From assembly GCA_017403885.1 (NCBI GenBank), contig JAFRDM010000058.1, positions 1 through 51,448 on the forward strand: a DNA stretch of 51,448 nt, in the 5' to 3' direction. Below, in pieces: positions 13,807 to 24,467 of the stretch (its first letter is position 1; each line of letters opens with the position of its first letter). The notes under the pieces were generated by a model. It had not been told where the DNA came from. It ran no database searches and saw only the letters and a program-made list of their open reading frames with translations. The translations under genes were made by a program, and so were the position numbers. This DNA is from Oscillospiraceae bacterium. Lineage in GTDB: Bacteria > Bacillota > Clostridia > Oscillospirales > Oscillospiraceae.

Positions 13807-13836
13807 TTGCCACAGCGCGGGAAAAAGGTGTATAAT
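13807..13836 (+). promoter_or_regulatory. Sigma-A promoter of lepB-ylqF-rnhB-yraN
   Basis: TTGCCA (13807-13812), 18-bp spacer, TATAAT (13831-13836), about 45 bp before lepB. Confidence 0.7.
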
Positions 13837-13880
13837 AATCAAGTTAGCATTAATGATAACGCGATAGGAGAGACATTCCT

Positions 13881-14465
13881 ATGGACGAGAAAAAGAACAG
13901 AAGGAAGAAAAAGGAACAGGAGCAGCTCCCGCCGGAGGTGCAGGCGCGGCGCGAGGCCTACGACTGGATCCAGTCGCTGATCTCGGCGCTGCTGATCTGC
14001 GTGCTGGTGTTCGTGTTCGTGCTGCGCATCATGGACGTGCACGGCACCTCGATGTTCCCCACGCTGAGCAACGGCGACAAGGTGATGGTCTCCGACCTGT
14101 TCTACGAGCCGGCGCGCGGCGACATCGTCGTGTTCAAAAAGGACGGCTACGACGACAACAAGGCGCTGGTCAAGCGCGTGATCGCCGTCGCGGGAGACGT
14201 CGTGAACATCGACTTCGAGCGCGGCGTCGTCTACGTCAACGGCGAGCCGCTTGAGGAAGACTATATCGACGTCACCACCAACACCAAGATCGACTTCATC
14301 GGCCCGCAGACGGTGCCGGATAACTGCCTTTTCGTCATGGGCGACAACCGAAACGCCTCCACCGACAGCCGCGACAAGCGCATCGGCATGGTGGACAAGC
14401 GTCTGGTCATCGGCAAGGTGCTGCTGGTGGTCTACCCCTTCGACAGCTTCGGGAGCGTGGAATAA
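13881..14465 (+). CDS. lepB: Signal peptidase I
   Basis: Removes signal peptides from exported proteins at the outer face of the membrane. 194 residues: a Lys-rich cytosolic N-terminus, one membrane span at about 30-50, catalytic Ser57 in GTSMFPTL and catalytic Lys98 in ALVKRVIA, then the conserved FVMGDNRNASTDSR block. It opens a four-gene operon with overlapping ends (the ylqF ATG shares a base with its stop). The exported repeat proteins elsewhere in the window would be among its substrates. Confidence 0.96.
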   Translation: MDEKKNRRKKKEQEQLPPEVQARREAYDWIQSLISALLICVLVFVFVLRIMDVHGTSMFPTLSNGDKVMVSDLFYEPARGDIVVFKKDGYDDNKALVKRVIAVAGDVVNIDFERGVVYVNGEPLEEDYIDVTTNTKIDFIGPQTVPDNCLFVMGDNRNASTDSRDKRIGMVDKRLVIGKVLLVVYPFDSFGSVE

Positions 14466-15337
14466 TGGCCGAAAACAGCTTTGAAAAGCTGAATATCCAA
14501 TGGTTCCCCGGCCACATGACCAAGGCCCGGCGCATGATCGAGGACAACATCAGGCAGGTCGACGCGGTGTGCGAGATCCTCGACGCCCGCATCCCGCGCT
14601 CGAGCCGCAATCCGGACGTCGACCGGCTGGCCGCAGGCAAGCCGCGGCTGGTGATCCTCAACCGCTGCGATCTGGCGGACCCGGCCGTGACGAAGGAATG
14701 GGCGGCGTATTTCCGAGAGCAGGGCCTCGCAGTGCTGGAGACGGACGCGCGCTCCGGCAAGGGCGTCGGCGCGTTTCCCGGCGCCGTGCGCGAGCTGCTC
14801 AGAGACAAGCTTGAGCAATACGAAAGCAAGGGACAGAGCGGGCGCGGCCTGAAGGTCATGATCCTCGGCATCCCGAACGTCGGAAAGTCCACTTTTATCA
14901 ACAAGGTCGCGAGCCGCAGGGCCGCCGCGGCGGGGGACAAGCCGGGCGTGACGCGCGGCAGGCAGTGGATCAGCATCGACCGCTCGCTCGATCTGCTCGA
15001 CACCCCGGGCATCCTCTGGCCGAAGTTCGACAGCCAGGAGGTCGGCGAGATGCTGGCCGTCACCAACGCGATCAAAAGCGACGTGATCGACCGCGAGACC
15101 CTCGCGGCGAATTTCATGCTGCGCCTGCGCAGGATGTACCCCGCCGCGCTGGCCGAGCGCTACGGCATCGATCCGACGGGGGAGGAGAACGGCTTCGAGC
15201 TGCTTGAGCAGGCGGCGAAGCGCCGCGGCTTCCTCGTCTCGAAAGGGGAATACGATATCGAGCGTATGGCCAATACGCTCCTGGACGAATACCACGGCGG
15301 CAAGCTCGGCCGCCTGAGCCTGGAGAGACCGGAATGA
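14465..15337 (+). CDS. ylqF: Ribosome biogenesis GTPase YlqF (RbgA)
   Basis: A circularly permuted GTPase needed for late 50S subunit assembly. The permuted order is visible: G4 NRCD near residue 74, G5 ARSGKG, then G1 GIPNVGKST near 135, a conserved Thr in TRGRQW and G3 DTPG. The N-terminal IQWFPGHMTKA is diagnostic. 290 residues, normal length. Its stop codon overlaps the start of rnhB by 4 bp. Confidence 0.96.
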   Translation: MAENSFEKLNIQWFPGHMTKARRMIEDNIRQVDAVCEILDARIPRSSRNPDVDRLAAGKPRLVILNRCDLADPAVTKEWAAYFREQGLAVLETDARSGKGVGAFPGAVRELLRDKLEQYESKGQSGRGLKVMILGIPNVGKSTFINKVASRRAAAAGDKPGVTRGRQWISIDRSLDLLDTPGILWPKFDSQEVGEMLAVTNAIKSDVIDRETLAANFMLRLRRMYPAALAERYGIDPTGEENGFELLEQAAKRRGFLVSKGEYDIERMANTLLDEYHGGKLGRLSLERPE

Positions 15338-15933
15338 CGGAGCTTTGGAGTCTGGAAAACGAGATCTATGACGGCGGCGTCTCGCCGCTGAGCGGCGTGG
15401 ACGAGGCCGGGCGCGGCCCTCTGGCCGGACCGGTGTGCGCCGCGGCGGTCATCCTGCCGCGCGGCGCCGTGATCGAGGGCCTCAACGACTCGAAAAAGCT
15501 CAGTGAGAAGCGGCGCGAGGCGCTCTACGACGAGATCGTGTCCCGCGCGATCGCCTATGGGATCGCCTTCGCCACGGTAGAGGAGATCGAAGAGAGGAAC
15601 ATCCTCGGCGCGACCTTCCTCGCCATGAACCGGGCGATCGCACAGCTCTCCGTAAAGCCCGCGCTCGCGCTCATCGACGGCAACCGGAACAGGGACATCG
15701 CCGTTCCCAGCCGCTGCGTGATCGGCGGCGACGGCAAATGCGCCGACATCGCCGCGGCGAGCATCCTCGCCAAGGTGACGCGTGACCGCTGGATGCTGCA
15801 GATGGCCGAGCGGTACCCGCAGTACGGCTTCGACAGGCACAAGGGCTACGGCACGGCGGCGCACTACGCCGCGATCCGCCAGTACGGCCCCAGCCCGATC
15901 CATCGCATGAGCTTTCTGAGGAAGATGCACTGA
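15334..15933 (+). CDS. rnhB: Ribonuclease HII
   Basis: Cuts the RNA strand of RNA-DNA hybrids and removes single ribonucleotides from DNA. The active site starts at GVDEAGRGPLAGPV (Asp23, Glu24), continues in LIDGN and ends in SILAKVTRDR. 199 residues, normal length. Third gene of the lepB operon, overlapping both neighbours. Confidence 0.96.
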   Translation: MTELWSLENEIYDGGVSPLSGVDEAGRGPLAGPVCAAAVILPRGAVIEGLNDSKKLSEKRREALYDEIVSRAIAYGIAFATVEEIEERNILGATFLAMNRAIAQLSVKPALALIDGNRNRDIAVPSRCVIGGDGKCADIAAASILAKVTRDRWMLQMAERYPQYGFDRHKGYGTAAHYAAIRQYGPSPIHRMSFLRKMH

Positions 15934-16292
15934 TGGACAGACGTGAACTCGGCCGCTTCGGCGAGGAGCGCGCGGCGCGCTATCTGCGCCTGCGCGGCTA
16001 CCGCATCGTGGAGACGAACTTTTCCTGCCGCTCCGGCGAGATCGACCTGATCGCGCAGCGGGGGAAGTACCTCGCCTTTGTCGAGGTCAAGCTGCGCAAA
16101 AACGCCGACTTCGCCGCGGCGCGCGAATTCGTCACCGCCGCCAAGCGGCAGCGCATCCGCACGGCGGCCGCGCTCTGGCTCTCTCAGCACGAGACCGTGA
16201 AGCAGCCGCGCTTTGACGTCGTCGAGATCTACGCGCCGCTGGGCGCGGAGGGCCCGATCACGGTCAACCACATCGAAAACGCCTTCGAATGA
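15933..16292 (+). CDS. YraN/UPF0102 family endonuclease-like protein
   Basis: 119 residues with the fold of Holliday-junction resolvase-type nucleases: GEERAARYLRLRGY, then SGEIDLIAQ and FVEVKLR, the D-x(n)-E-x-K nuclease core. The biochemical function of the family is unsettled. Last gene of the lepB operon, its start overlapping the rnhB stop by one base, and followed by a terminator. Confidence 0.93.
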   Translation: MDRRELGRFGEERAARYLRLRGYRIVETNFSCRSGEIDLIAQRGKYLAFVEVKLRKNADFAAAREFVTAAKRQRIRTAAALWLSQHETVKQPRFDVVEIYAPLGAEGPITVNHIENAFE

Positions 16293-16297
16293 TATGT

Positions 16298-16325
16298 AGG
16301 GGCGGAACTCTCCGCCCTGCTTTTT
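16298..16325 (+). terminator. Terminator after yraN
   Basis: AGGGGCGGA/TCCGCCCT stem with a short loop, then GC and five T. It lies against the 3' end of the convergent DUF1540 gene. Confidence 0.7.
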
Positions 16326-16497
16326 ATACGCTTCCGCGCGGGCGGAAGGTCGAACAGTAGGTCTCCGCCTTTGTTTCGGCTTTCTCGTTCCGAACGCGGA
16401 TGGTCTCGGCGCTGCAGCGGCAGTCGACGGTGTTGTACTTGCAGCCCGTCACGTCGCAGCCGACGCCGGGCAGGGTCTCGTGCCTGTTCTCGGGCAT
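16324..16497 (-). CDS. DUF1540 domain protein
   Basis: 57 residues. The pattern C-x4-C-x-Y-N-x4-C-x-A-x3-V followed by TYCSTF matches DUF1540, a small Cys-rich, probably metal-binding domain common in Clostridia and of unknown function. The second ATG (MPENRHETL) is preferred because AAAGGAG lies 9 bp upstream; the first ATG touches the ribosome-binding site. It converges with yraN and diverges from the phosphoesterase gene. Confidence 0.85.
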   Translation of the reverse strand: MPENRHETLPGVGCDVTGCKYNTVDCRCSAETIRVRNEKAETKAETYCSTFRPRGSV

Positions 16498-16561
16498 GTC
16501 GGTCATCTCCTTTCCCGCTCTTATTGTTTGAATTCCCAATCGGTTTTATGCGAGGTCGATC

Positions 16562-17254
16562 ATGGCACTGTACGCGATCGGAGATCTTCACCTTGCCCTC
16601 GGCAGGGACAAGCCCATGAACGTTTTCGGCGAGCTGTGGGACAACCACACGGAAAAGCTGAAGCAGGGCTTCTCAAAACTCAATGACGACGACGTCTGCG
16701 TGCTGTGCGGCGACCTCAGCTGGAGCATGGGCATCGAGGACGCGCTGGAGGATTTTCTGTTCATCGACTCGCTCCCGGGCCGCAAGATCATCCTCAAGGG
16801 CAACCATGACTACTGGTGGAGCACGGCCTCGAAGGCGAAGCGCTTCTTTGCCGCCAACGGCATCACCACGATCGACATCCTCAACAACAACTTCTTCACA
16901 TACGGCGACTATGCCCTCTGCGGCACGCGCGGCTGGTTTTACGAGGAGGAGAAGGGCGACGGGCACGACCGCAAGATCATGCTGCGGGAGGTCGGACGGC
17001 TGAAGACCTCGCTCGAGGCGGCGGGAGAGCGTGAAAAGCTCGTCTTTCTGCACTATCCGCCCATCTTTCTCCGTTACCGCTGCGAGGAGATCCTTGCGCT
17101 CCTGCGCGAGCATGAGGTCTCTCTCTGCTGCTACGGCCATATCCACGGCAAGGGCTGCAGGATGAGCTTCAACGGATCCTGCGGCGGCACGGAATTCCGC
17201 CTCGTATCGGCCGATCATCTGGGCTTCGAGCCGATGGAGATCAAATTGCCGTAA
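16562..17254 (+). CDS. Calcineurin-like metallophosphoesterase
   Basis: 230 residues, cytosolic. The two-metal site is complete: GDLH (residues 7-10), CGDLSWSM, GNHDYWW, HYPP and GHIHGK. These enzymes hydrolyse phosphomono- or diesters; the substrate of this branch is not known. It has no operon partner; the trigger factor gene follows after 106 bp with its own promoter. Confidence 0.92.
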   Translation: MALYAIGDLHLALGRDKPMNVFGELWDNHTEKLKQGFSKLNDDDVCVLCGDLSWSMGIEDALEDFLFIDSLPGRKIILKGNHDYWWSTASKAKRFFAANGITTIDILNNNFFTYGDYALCGTRGWFYEEEKGDGHDRKIMLREVGRLKTSLEAAGEREKLVFLHYPPIFLRYRCEEILALLREHEVSLCCYGHIHGKGCRMSFNGSCGGTEFRLVSADHLGFEPMEIKLP

Positions 17255-17291
17255 CGCTGTGAAAACCACGCCCCAATTCATCATTTTGTCA

Positions 17292-17320
17292 TTGATTTTA
17301 CAGAGAGAATCTGTTATGAT
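17292..17320 (+). promoter_or_regulatory. Sigma-A promoter of tig
   Basis: TTGATT (17292-17297), 17-bp spacer, TATGAT (17315-17320), about 40 bp before tig. No CIRCE or CtsR-like site was seen nearby. Confidence 0.7.
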
Positions 17321-17360
17321 AGCGCAGTCTGTACAGATAATATAGGAGGGCAATCGAACC

Positions 17361-18806
17361 ATGATCGTCAAGAACATCGAGAAAAAAGAAGACAATACCG
17401 TGACCTTTCAGGTGAGCTGCGAGCCGAACGAATTTGAAAAGGCGATCCAAAGCGCTTACCTCAAGGCCAAGAAGAATATAAACATCCCCGGCTTCCGCAA
17501 GGGCAAGGCGCCCCGCGCCGTCATCGAGGGCATGTACGGCTCCGAGGTGTTCTATCAGGACGCGATGGACGAACTGGCCCCCGCCGCTTTTGATATGGGC
17601 GTCCAGGAAGGCGAGCTGAATATCGTCGGCGCTCCCGCGATCACCGACGTGCAGGTCACCGACGACAAGGGCGTGGAATACAGCTTCTCCGCCGAGATCT
17701 ACCCCGCCGTCACGCTCGGCGAGTACAAGGGCCTCGAGGCCGAGCGTCCCGTGCGCGAGATCACCGACGAGGACGTGAACGCCGAGCTGGAGAGCGCCCG
17801 CAAGCGCAACGCCCGCAAGGTCAGCGCCGACGAGCGCGAGGCCCGCATGGGCGACGTCGCCAACATCGACTTCGACGGCTACCTCGACGGCGAGCGCTTC
17901 GACGGCGGCAAGGCCGAGGGCTACGAGCTCGAGCTGGGCTCCAACTCCTTCGTCCCCGGCTTCGAGGAGCAGATCGTCGGCATGAAGGTCGGCGAGGAGA
18001 AGGACCTTGACATCACCTTCCCCGAGGACTACACCCCCGAGCTCGCCGGCAAGGCTGTCGTGTTCAAGGTCACGCTCAACGCTCTGAGCTACAACGAGCT
18101 GCCCGCGCTGGACGACGAGTTCGCCGGCGACAACGGCTTCGACACGCTCGACGAGTACAAGGCCGACATCCGCGCCAACATCGAGAAGCGCTTCAGCGAG
18201 CAGGCCGACAGCGCCTTCCGCAGCGATGTCGTCAAAAAGGCCATCGACAACATGACCGTCACGGTGCCCAATTCGATGATCGCCGCCAAGGCCGAGGAGA
18301 TCCTGCGGAACTATGCCGCCAACTTCGGCATGACCGACCGCAATATGCCTCTCGAAAAGCTCATGGAGATGATGGGCGTGGACGAGAACACGATGAAGCA
18401 GAGCATCCGTCCCGCCGCCGAGTATCAGGTCAAGAACGACCTGCTGCTTGACGCCGTCGCCGAGGCCGAGAAGATCGAGGCCACCGCCGAGGAGATCGAG
18501 GCCTACGTCGCCAAAATGGCCGAGAGCTTCGGCGCCGCCGCCGATCAGATCAAGAGCTACTTCGGCGAGAAGATGCTCGCCGACGAGGTCAGAAAGGAAA
18601 AGGCCGGCAAGCTGATCGTCGACAGCGCCGTCGCCGCCGCCCCCGCGGCGGAGGAAAAGCCCGCCCCGAAGAAGAGAGCGTCGAAGAAGGCCGCCCCCAA
18701 GGACGAGCCCGAGGCCCCGCAGGCCGGGGAAGAGGCCCCCAAGCCCAAGCGCAGCCGCAAAAAGGCCGAGCCGAAGCCCGAGGAAGAGCCCGCGAAGGCC
18801 GAATAA
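17361..18806 (+). CDS. tig: Trigger factor with a charged C-terminal tail
   Basis: Ribosome-bound chaperone and prolyl isomerase that meets nascent chains at the exit tunnel. N-terminal ribosome-binding domain with GFRKGKAPRAVIE near residue 45, FKBP-type PPIase domain about 155-245 (VANIDFDGYLDG, FVPGFEEQIVGM), then the helical chaperone domain. 481 residues against the usual 425-435: the last 55 or so are an extra Lys/Pro/Ala/Glu-rich tail with repeats such as KPKRSRKKAEPK. First gene of the tig-clpP-clpX-lon-engB cluster. Confidence 0.96.
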   Translation: MIVKNIEKKEDNTVTFQVSCEPNEFEKAIQSAYLKAKKNINIPGFRKGKAPRAVIEGMYGSEVFYQDAMDELAPAAFDMGVQEGELNIVGAPAITDVQVTDDKGVEYSFSAEIYPAVTLGEYKGLEAERPVREITDEDVNAELESARKRNARKVSADEREARMGDVANIDFDGYLDGERFDGGKAEGYELELGSNSFVPGFEEQIVGMKVGEEKDLDITFPEDYTPELAGKAVVFKVTLNALSYNELPALDDEFAGDNGFDTLDEYKADIRANIEKRFSEQADSAFRSDVVKKAIDNMTVTVPNSMIAAKAEEILRNYAANFGMTDRNMPLEKLMEMMGVDENTMKQSIRPAAEYQVKNDLLLDAVAEAEKIEATAEEIEAYVAKMAESFGAAADQIKSYFGEKMLADEVRKEKAGKLIVDSAVAAAPAAEEKPAPKKRASKKAAPKDEPEAPQAGEEAPKPKRSRKKAEPKPEEEPAKAE

Positions 18807-18868
18807 TTCCCGGGGGATCGGGATATGCTCTCCCGGACAGCAAATAATTGGAAAGGGAGTTTCATACC

Positions 18869-19450
18869 ATGAGTTTAGTCCCTTACGTCGTTGAGCAGAC
18901 CAGCCGCGGCGAACGCTCTTACGACATTTTCTCCCGCCTCCTCAACGACCGCATCGTGATGCTCGGCGAGGAAGTCAACGACACCACCGCCAGCCTCGTC
19001 GTCGCCCAGCTCCTCTATCTCGAGGCGCAGGATCCCGACAAGGACATTCAGTTTTACATCAACAGCCCCGGCGGCAGCGTGACCGCGGGACTGGCGATCT
19101 ACGACACGATGCAGTACATCAAGCCCGACGTCTCCACGATCTGCATCGGCATGGCAGCCTCGATGGGCGCCTTCCTGCTTTCGAGCGGCGCGAAGGGCAA
19201 GCGCATCGCGCTGCCGAACGCGGAGATCAAGATCCACCAGCCCTCCGGCGGCAGCCAGGGCCAGGCCACCGATATCCAGATCCAGGCCGAACAGATCCTG
19301 AAGATCAAGAAGAAGCTCAATGAGATCCTCGCCGCGAACACCGGAAAGGATCTCGCCGTGATCGAGCGCGATACCGAACGCGATCATTTCATGACCGCCG
19401 AGGAAGCGCGCGAATACGGCCTGATCGACAAGGTGATCTACAAACGCTGA
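18869..19450 (+). CDS. clpP: ATP-dependent Clp protease proteolytic subunit
   Basis: Serine protease that forms the double heptameric chamber fed by ClpX. The catalytic triad falls at the canonical numbers Ser98 (GMAASMGA), His123 (KIHQPSGG) and Asp172 (ERDHFM). 193 residues from the ATG at 18869, preceded by AAAGGGAG; the upstream in-frame start is less likely. It lies between tig and clpX, with 62 and 70 bp gaps. Confidence 0.97.
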   Translation: MSLVPYVVEQTSRGERSYDIFSRLLNDRIVMLGEEVNDTTASLVVAQLLYLEAQDPDKDIQFYINSPGGSVTAGLAIYDTMQYIKPDVSTICIGMAASMGAFLLSSGAKGKRIALPNAEIKIHQPSGGSQGQATDIQIQAEQILKIKKKLNEILAANTGKDLAVIERDTERDHFMTAEEAREYGLIDKVIYKR

Positions 19451-19520
19451 GAAAACGCATCAAAAGGGGAGGAACTGGGAAAGCGGTTCCTCCCTTAGCT
19501 TCCCTTAAAGGAGTATCGTT

Positions 19521-20792
<1,272 letters not shown>

Positions 20793-20831
20793 GCAAACCG
20801 CGTTCCCACTCCTTGAAAGGAGGACCACCGT

Positions 20832-23231
20832 ATGAACGAGAATCGATCGAACGAGATCCTGCAGCTGCCGCTGCTGCCCCTGCGCGGGCTGAACGTTTTT
20901 CCCGGCGTGCTGCTGACCTTTGACGTAGAGCGCCCGAGCTCGATCGCGGCGCTCGGCGCCGCCGTGAAGCACGGCGGACAGATATTCCTCGCGGCGCAGA
21001 AGGACATCTCCGCCGACGCGCCCGGCGAGGACGAGATCTACCATGTCGGCACGGTCTGCCGCGTCCGGCAGCAGCTGCGCCAGCCGCGCGCCGGCGTCTG
21101 CCGCGTGATGGTCGAGGGCCTCTACCGCGCCGAGGCGCTGGAGATGAAAACAGAGGGCAAGTACTACACAGCCGGCGTCGCCGAGCTGCCGGACAGGCCG
21201 GAGCGCGTGCGGGCCGAACGCAGGGAGGCTCTGGTACGCAACTGCCTGAACCTCTTCCGCGACTATCTCCAGCTCAATCCCGAGATGATGAACGAGCAGC
21301 TGCTCAACGTCATCGCCAATCCCGACCTCGGCTTCATCGTCAGCTATATCGCCCAGAACGCGCATTTTTCCGTGGAGAACAAGCAGAAGCTTCTCGAGGA
21401 GCTCTATCCCAGCCGCCGGCTGGCTCTGCTCGGCAAGCTGCTGAGCCGCGAGATCGAGATCCTGAACATCGAGAAGGAGCTCAACGACGCCACGCAGGAG
21501 CAGGTCAACCGCAGCCAGCGCGAATACTTTCTGCGGGAAGAGCTCAAGCTGATCCAGTCCGAGCTCGGCGACGGCGAGAGCGACGATATCGATACATACC
21601 GCGCCCGGATCGGCGCGCTGCCCGTCGCGGACGAGATCCGCGAAAAGCTGCTCAAGGAGCTTTCAAAGCTGCAGAAGCAGCCCTTCGGCTCCGCCGAGGC
21701 GGCGGTGATCCGCGGCTATCTCGACACCTGCCTTGAGATCCCCTGGGGCGTCCGCACGAAGGAGACCGTCGACACGCAGAAGGCGCGCAGGGTGCTTGAC
21801 GCGGACCATTACGGGCTGGAAAAGGTCAAGGAGAGGATCCTGGAATACCTCGCCGTGCGTCAGCTCTCGCCCGACGTCAAGGGCGGTCTGCTCTGCCTCG
21901 TCGGCCCGCCGGGCACGGGCAAGACCAGCATCGCCCTGTCGATCGCGCGCGCCACGAACCGCAAGTGCGTGCGCCTCTCCCTCGGCGGCGTGCATGACGA
22001 GGCAGAGATCCGCGGCCACCGCAAGACTTATATCGGTTCGATGCCGGGCCGCATCATGAACGGCATCATCCAGGCCAAGAGCTGCAACCCGCTGATGGTG
22101 CTCGACGAGATCGACAAGCTCGGCTCCGACTACCGCGGCGATCCCTCCGCGGCCCTGCTCGAAGCCCTGGACGGCGAGCAGAATTACGCATTCCGGGATC
22201 ATTTTCTCGAGATCCCCTTCGATCTGTCCGAGGTGTTCTTCATCACCACCGCGAACACGACCGACACGATCCCGCGCGCGCTGCTCGACCGCATGGAAGT
22301 CATCGAAATGTCGAGCTATACCGACGAGGAAAAGCTGCAGATCGCCAAACGACATCTGATCGCCAAGCAGCGCAGAAAGCACGGTCTCAGGGCCGCCCAG
22401 CTGCGCTTTAGCGACGATGCGATCCGCTCGATCATCAGTCTCTACACCCGCGAGTCCGGCGTCCGCCTTCTCGAGCGCGAGATCGCGAAGATATGCCGCA
22501 GGACGGCCTTCGAGATCGCCGAGGGAAACGTAAAGAGCGTCACCGTCAGGCCGGAAGGGCTTGAGGAGCTGCTCGGTACGAGAAAATTCGTACCCGAGAC
22601 GCAGCGCGAGCGCGACGAGGTCGGTCTCGTGCGCGGCCTGGCCTACACCTCCGTCGGCGGCGAGGTGCTCGACGTCGAGTGCGCGGTGCTTGAGGGCACG
22701 GGCAAGATCGAACTCACCGGCAACCTCGGCGACGTGATGAAGGAGTCGGCCCGCGCGGCCGTCACCTGTCTGCGCAGCCGCAGCGAGCGCTACGGCATCG
22801 ACCCGAATTTCTATCAGAACCGCGATATCCACATCCACTTCCCCGAGGGCGCCGTTCCCAAGGACGGGCCTTCCGCGGGCGTGACGGTCGTCACGGCCCT
22901 CGCCTCCGCGCTGACGGGGCGGGCTGTGCGCCGCGACGTCGCCATGACGGGCGAGATCACGCTGCGCGGCCGCGTTCTGCCGATCGGCGGGCTGAAGGAG
23001 AAGACCATGGCCGCGTTCCGCGCGGGCGTGTCCACGGTGATCCTGCCCAAAGAAAACGAGAGAGACCTCGCCGAGATCGACCCGACCGTGCGCGCCGCGC
23101 TGCGCTTCGTCACGGCCGACAGCATCGATACGGTCCTGGAGACCGCGCTCGTCCCGCGCGAAGAGAGCGCGGACGCGCTCGCCGTGCCGCCCTTGCCGCA
23201 GCGCGAGCTCTGCGCCTCCGTCGTCCAGTAG
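20832..23231 (+). CDS. lon: Endopeptidase La (Lon protease)
   Basis: ATP-dependent protease that degrades misfolded and regulatory proteins in the cytosol. N-terminal substrate-binding domain (about 1-200), coiled-coil region, AAA+ module with Walker A GPPGTGKT at residue 358, and the C-terminal protease with the Ser681-Lys724 dyad ([15 protein letters not shown]). 799 residues, full length LonA type. AAAGGAGG lies 8 bp before the ATG. engB follows in the same operon, as in Bacillus (lonA-ysxC). Confidence 0.97.
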   Translation: MNENRSNEILQLPLLPLRGLNVFPGVLLTFDVERPSSIAALGAAVKHGGQIFLAAQKDISADAPGEDEIYHVGTVCRVRQQLRQPRAGVCRVMVEGLYRAEALEMKTEGKYYTAGVAELPDRPERVRAERREALVRNCLNLFRDYLQLNPEMMNEQLLNVIANPDLGFIVSYIAQNAHFSVENKQKLLEELYPSRRLALLGKLLSREIEILNIEKELNDATQEQVNRSQREYFLREELKLIQSELGDGESDDIDTYRARIGALPVADEIREKLLKELSKLQKQPFGSAEAAVIRGYLDTCLEIPWGVRTKETVDTQKARRVLDADHYGLEKVKERILEYLAVRQLSPDVKGGLLCLVGPPGTGKTSIALSIARATNRKCVRLSLGGVHDEAEIRGHRKTYIGSMPGRIMNGIIQAKSCNPLMVLDEIDKLGSDYRGDPSAALLEALDGEQNYAFRDHFLEIPFDLSEVFFITTANTTDTIPRALLDRMEVIEMSSYTDEEKLQIAKRHLIAKQRRKHGLRAAQLRFSDDAIRSIISLYTRESGVRLLEREIAKICRRTAFEIAEGNVKSVTVRPEGLEELLGTRKFVPETQRERDEVGLVRGLAYTSVGGEVLDVECAVLEGTGKIELTGNLGDVMKESARAAVTCLRSRSERYGIDPNFYQNRDIHIHFPEGAVPKDGPSAGVTVVTALASALTGRAVRRDVAMTGEITLRGRVLPIGGLKEKTMAAFRAGVSTVILPKENERDLAEIDPTVRAALRFVTADSIDTVLETALVPREESADALAVPPLPQRELCASVVQ

Positions 23232-23240
23232 GTGGGGCCC

Positions 23241-23828
23241 ATGGCAAGACCGAATCTGAACAAGGTCGAGTTCGTCAAATCCGCCGCCGCGAGCGCGCAG
23301 TTCATCCAAAGCCCGATGCCGCGCATCGCCTTCGCCGGGAAATCGAACGTGGGGAAATCCTCGGTGATCAACCGGCTGCTGAACCGCAAAAACTTCGCGC
23401 GCGTCGGCGCCGAGCCGGGCAAGACCGTGCATGTGAATTACTTTCTCATCGACGGCCGGGCCTACTTCATCGACCTGCCGGGCTACGGCTTCGCCAGGGT
23501 CTCCCGCGCGGAAAAGGAGCGCTGGAGCGCCCTGATGGAGAGCTTTTTCACCGGGAAGGATCTCTACGACCTCGGCGTGCTGATCGTCGACGCGCGCCAC
23601 AAGCCCACGGCCGACGACGTGACGATGGCGGCGTTTTTCCAAAGCACGGGCGCGGCTTTCCTCGTGGTGGCGAACAAGCTCGACAAGCTCAAAAAGAGCG
23701 AGATCGAGCCGAATCTGCGCCTCATCCGCGCCACGCTCGGCCTGGACGGCGACACCCGCCTGATCCCGTTTTCCGCCGAGACCGGCGCGGGAAGGGAAGA
23801 GCTGCTCGCAGCGATCTTCCCGGAATAA
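23241..23828 (+). CDS. engB: Ribosome biogenesis GTP-binding protein YsxC/YihA (EngB)
   Basis: Essential small GTPase that helps assemble the 50S subunit. G1 GKSNVGKSS at 33-41, G3 DLPGYG, G4 NKLD and G5 SAE are visible. 195 residues from the ATG at 23241, with AGGTGGGG just upstream; the GTG at 23232 would sit directly behind the lon stop and lacks a ribosome-binding site. Last gene of the operon, followed by a strong terminator. Confidence 0.95.
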   Translation: MARPNLNKVEFVKSAAASAQFIQSPMPRIAFAGKSNVGKSSVINRLLNRKNFARVGAEPGKTVHVNYFLIDGRAYFIDLPGYGFARVSRAEKERWSALMESFFTGKDLYDLGVLIVDARHKPTADDVTMAAFFQSTGAAFLVVANKLDKLKKSEIEPNLRLIRATLGLDGDTRLIPFSAETGAGREELLAAIFPE

Positions 23829-23838
23829 AAGATAAGAC

Positions 23839-23874
23839 AAGAGGCCGTCCTCCGGGACGGCCTCTTCTTGTTTT
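23839..23874 (+). terminator. Terminator after engB
   Basis: Perfect 12-bp stem AAGAGGCCGTCC with TCCG loop, then CTTGTTTT. Confidence 0.88.
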
Positions 23875-23884
23875 ACAAAAACTG

Positions 23885-23913
23885 TTCCCACAGGCGGAGA
23901 AATGCGATATAAT
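23885..23913 (+). promoter_or_regulatory. Possible promoter of the ECF sigma factor gene
   Basis: A good -10 TATAAT (23908-23913) 17 bp behind a weak -35 TTCCCA (23885-23890). The weak -35 may mean activator control or use by the ECF factor itself. Confidence 0.4.
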
Positions 23914-23945
23914 GAAAGGGCCGAAAACGAAAAGGAGAGAGAAAC

Positions 23946-24467
23946 ATGTTGATCTATCTGCAAATGATAGAGTCCGAAGAGGACAAATCAAAGTTTATTG
24001 CGCTCTATAACAGGTATCGCTCCCTGATGTTCTCTGCCGCAAACAGGAAGCTGCAGAACAGCGCCGACGCAGAGGACGCCGTTCACGAAGCGTTTATTTC
24101 CATTATTAAGAATCTGGATAAGATCAAGGACGTCGACTGTCCGGAAACACGGTCTTTCGTCGTTATCATTACAGAGAATAAAGCGATAGATATCATTCGC
24201 TCTAGAAAGCACCTGTCGGATGAAGCGATGATCGAGGCCATATCCGGGATCGATATCCCGCTTCCGGGCGACAACGGGCTGGCCGACGCGATGGCAAAGC
24301 TTCCCGCGAGATATCGCGAAGTGCTGCTTCTTCGCTACGACAACGGCTATTCCGCAAAAGAGATAGCAAAAATGCTGGATCTCACGACGGGCACTGCGCA
24401 GAAGCTGATCTGGAGAGCGAAGCAAGCGCTCAAAAAACAACTTGAGGATGATAAAGGCGGGATCTGA
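23946..24467 (+). CDS. ECF-type (sigma-70 family) RNA polymerase sigma factor
   Basis: 173 residues. Region 2 covers about residues 15-80 (FIALYNRYRSLMFSAANRKL, DAEDAVHEAFISIIKN, ENKAIDIIRSRK) and region 4 about 115-165 (ARYREVLLLRYDNGYSAKEIA, GTAQKLIWRAKQALKK). The ATG follows AAAGGAGAGAG. Its stop overlaps the start of the DUF4367 gene (TGATG), the standard layout for an ECF factor and its anti-sigma. The GC content drops here compared with the lon operon, which fits acquired or accessory DNA. The likely targets are the surface-protein genes downstream, but that is inference. Confidence 0.9.
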   Translation: MLIYLQMIESEEDKSKFIALYNRYRSLMFSAANRKLQNSADAEDAVHEAFISIIKNLDKIKDVDCPETRSFVVIITENKAIDIIRSRKHLSDEAMIEAISGIDIPLPGDNGLADAMAKLPARYREVLLLRYDNGYSAKEIAKMLDLTTGTAQKLIWRAKQALKKQLEDDKGGI

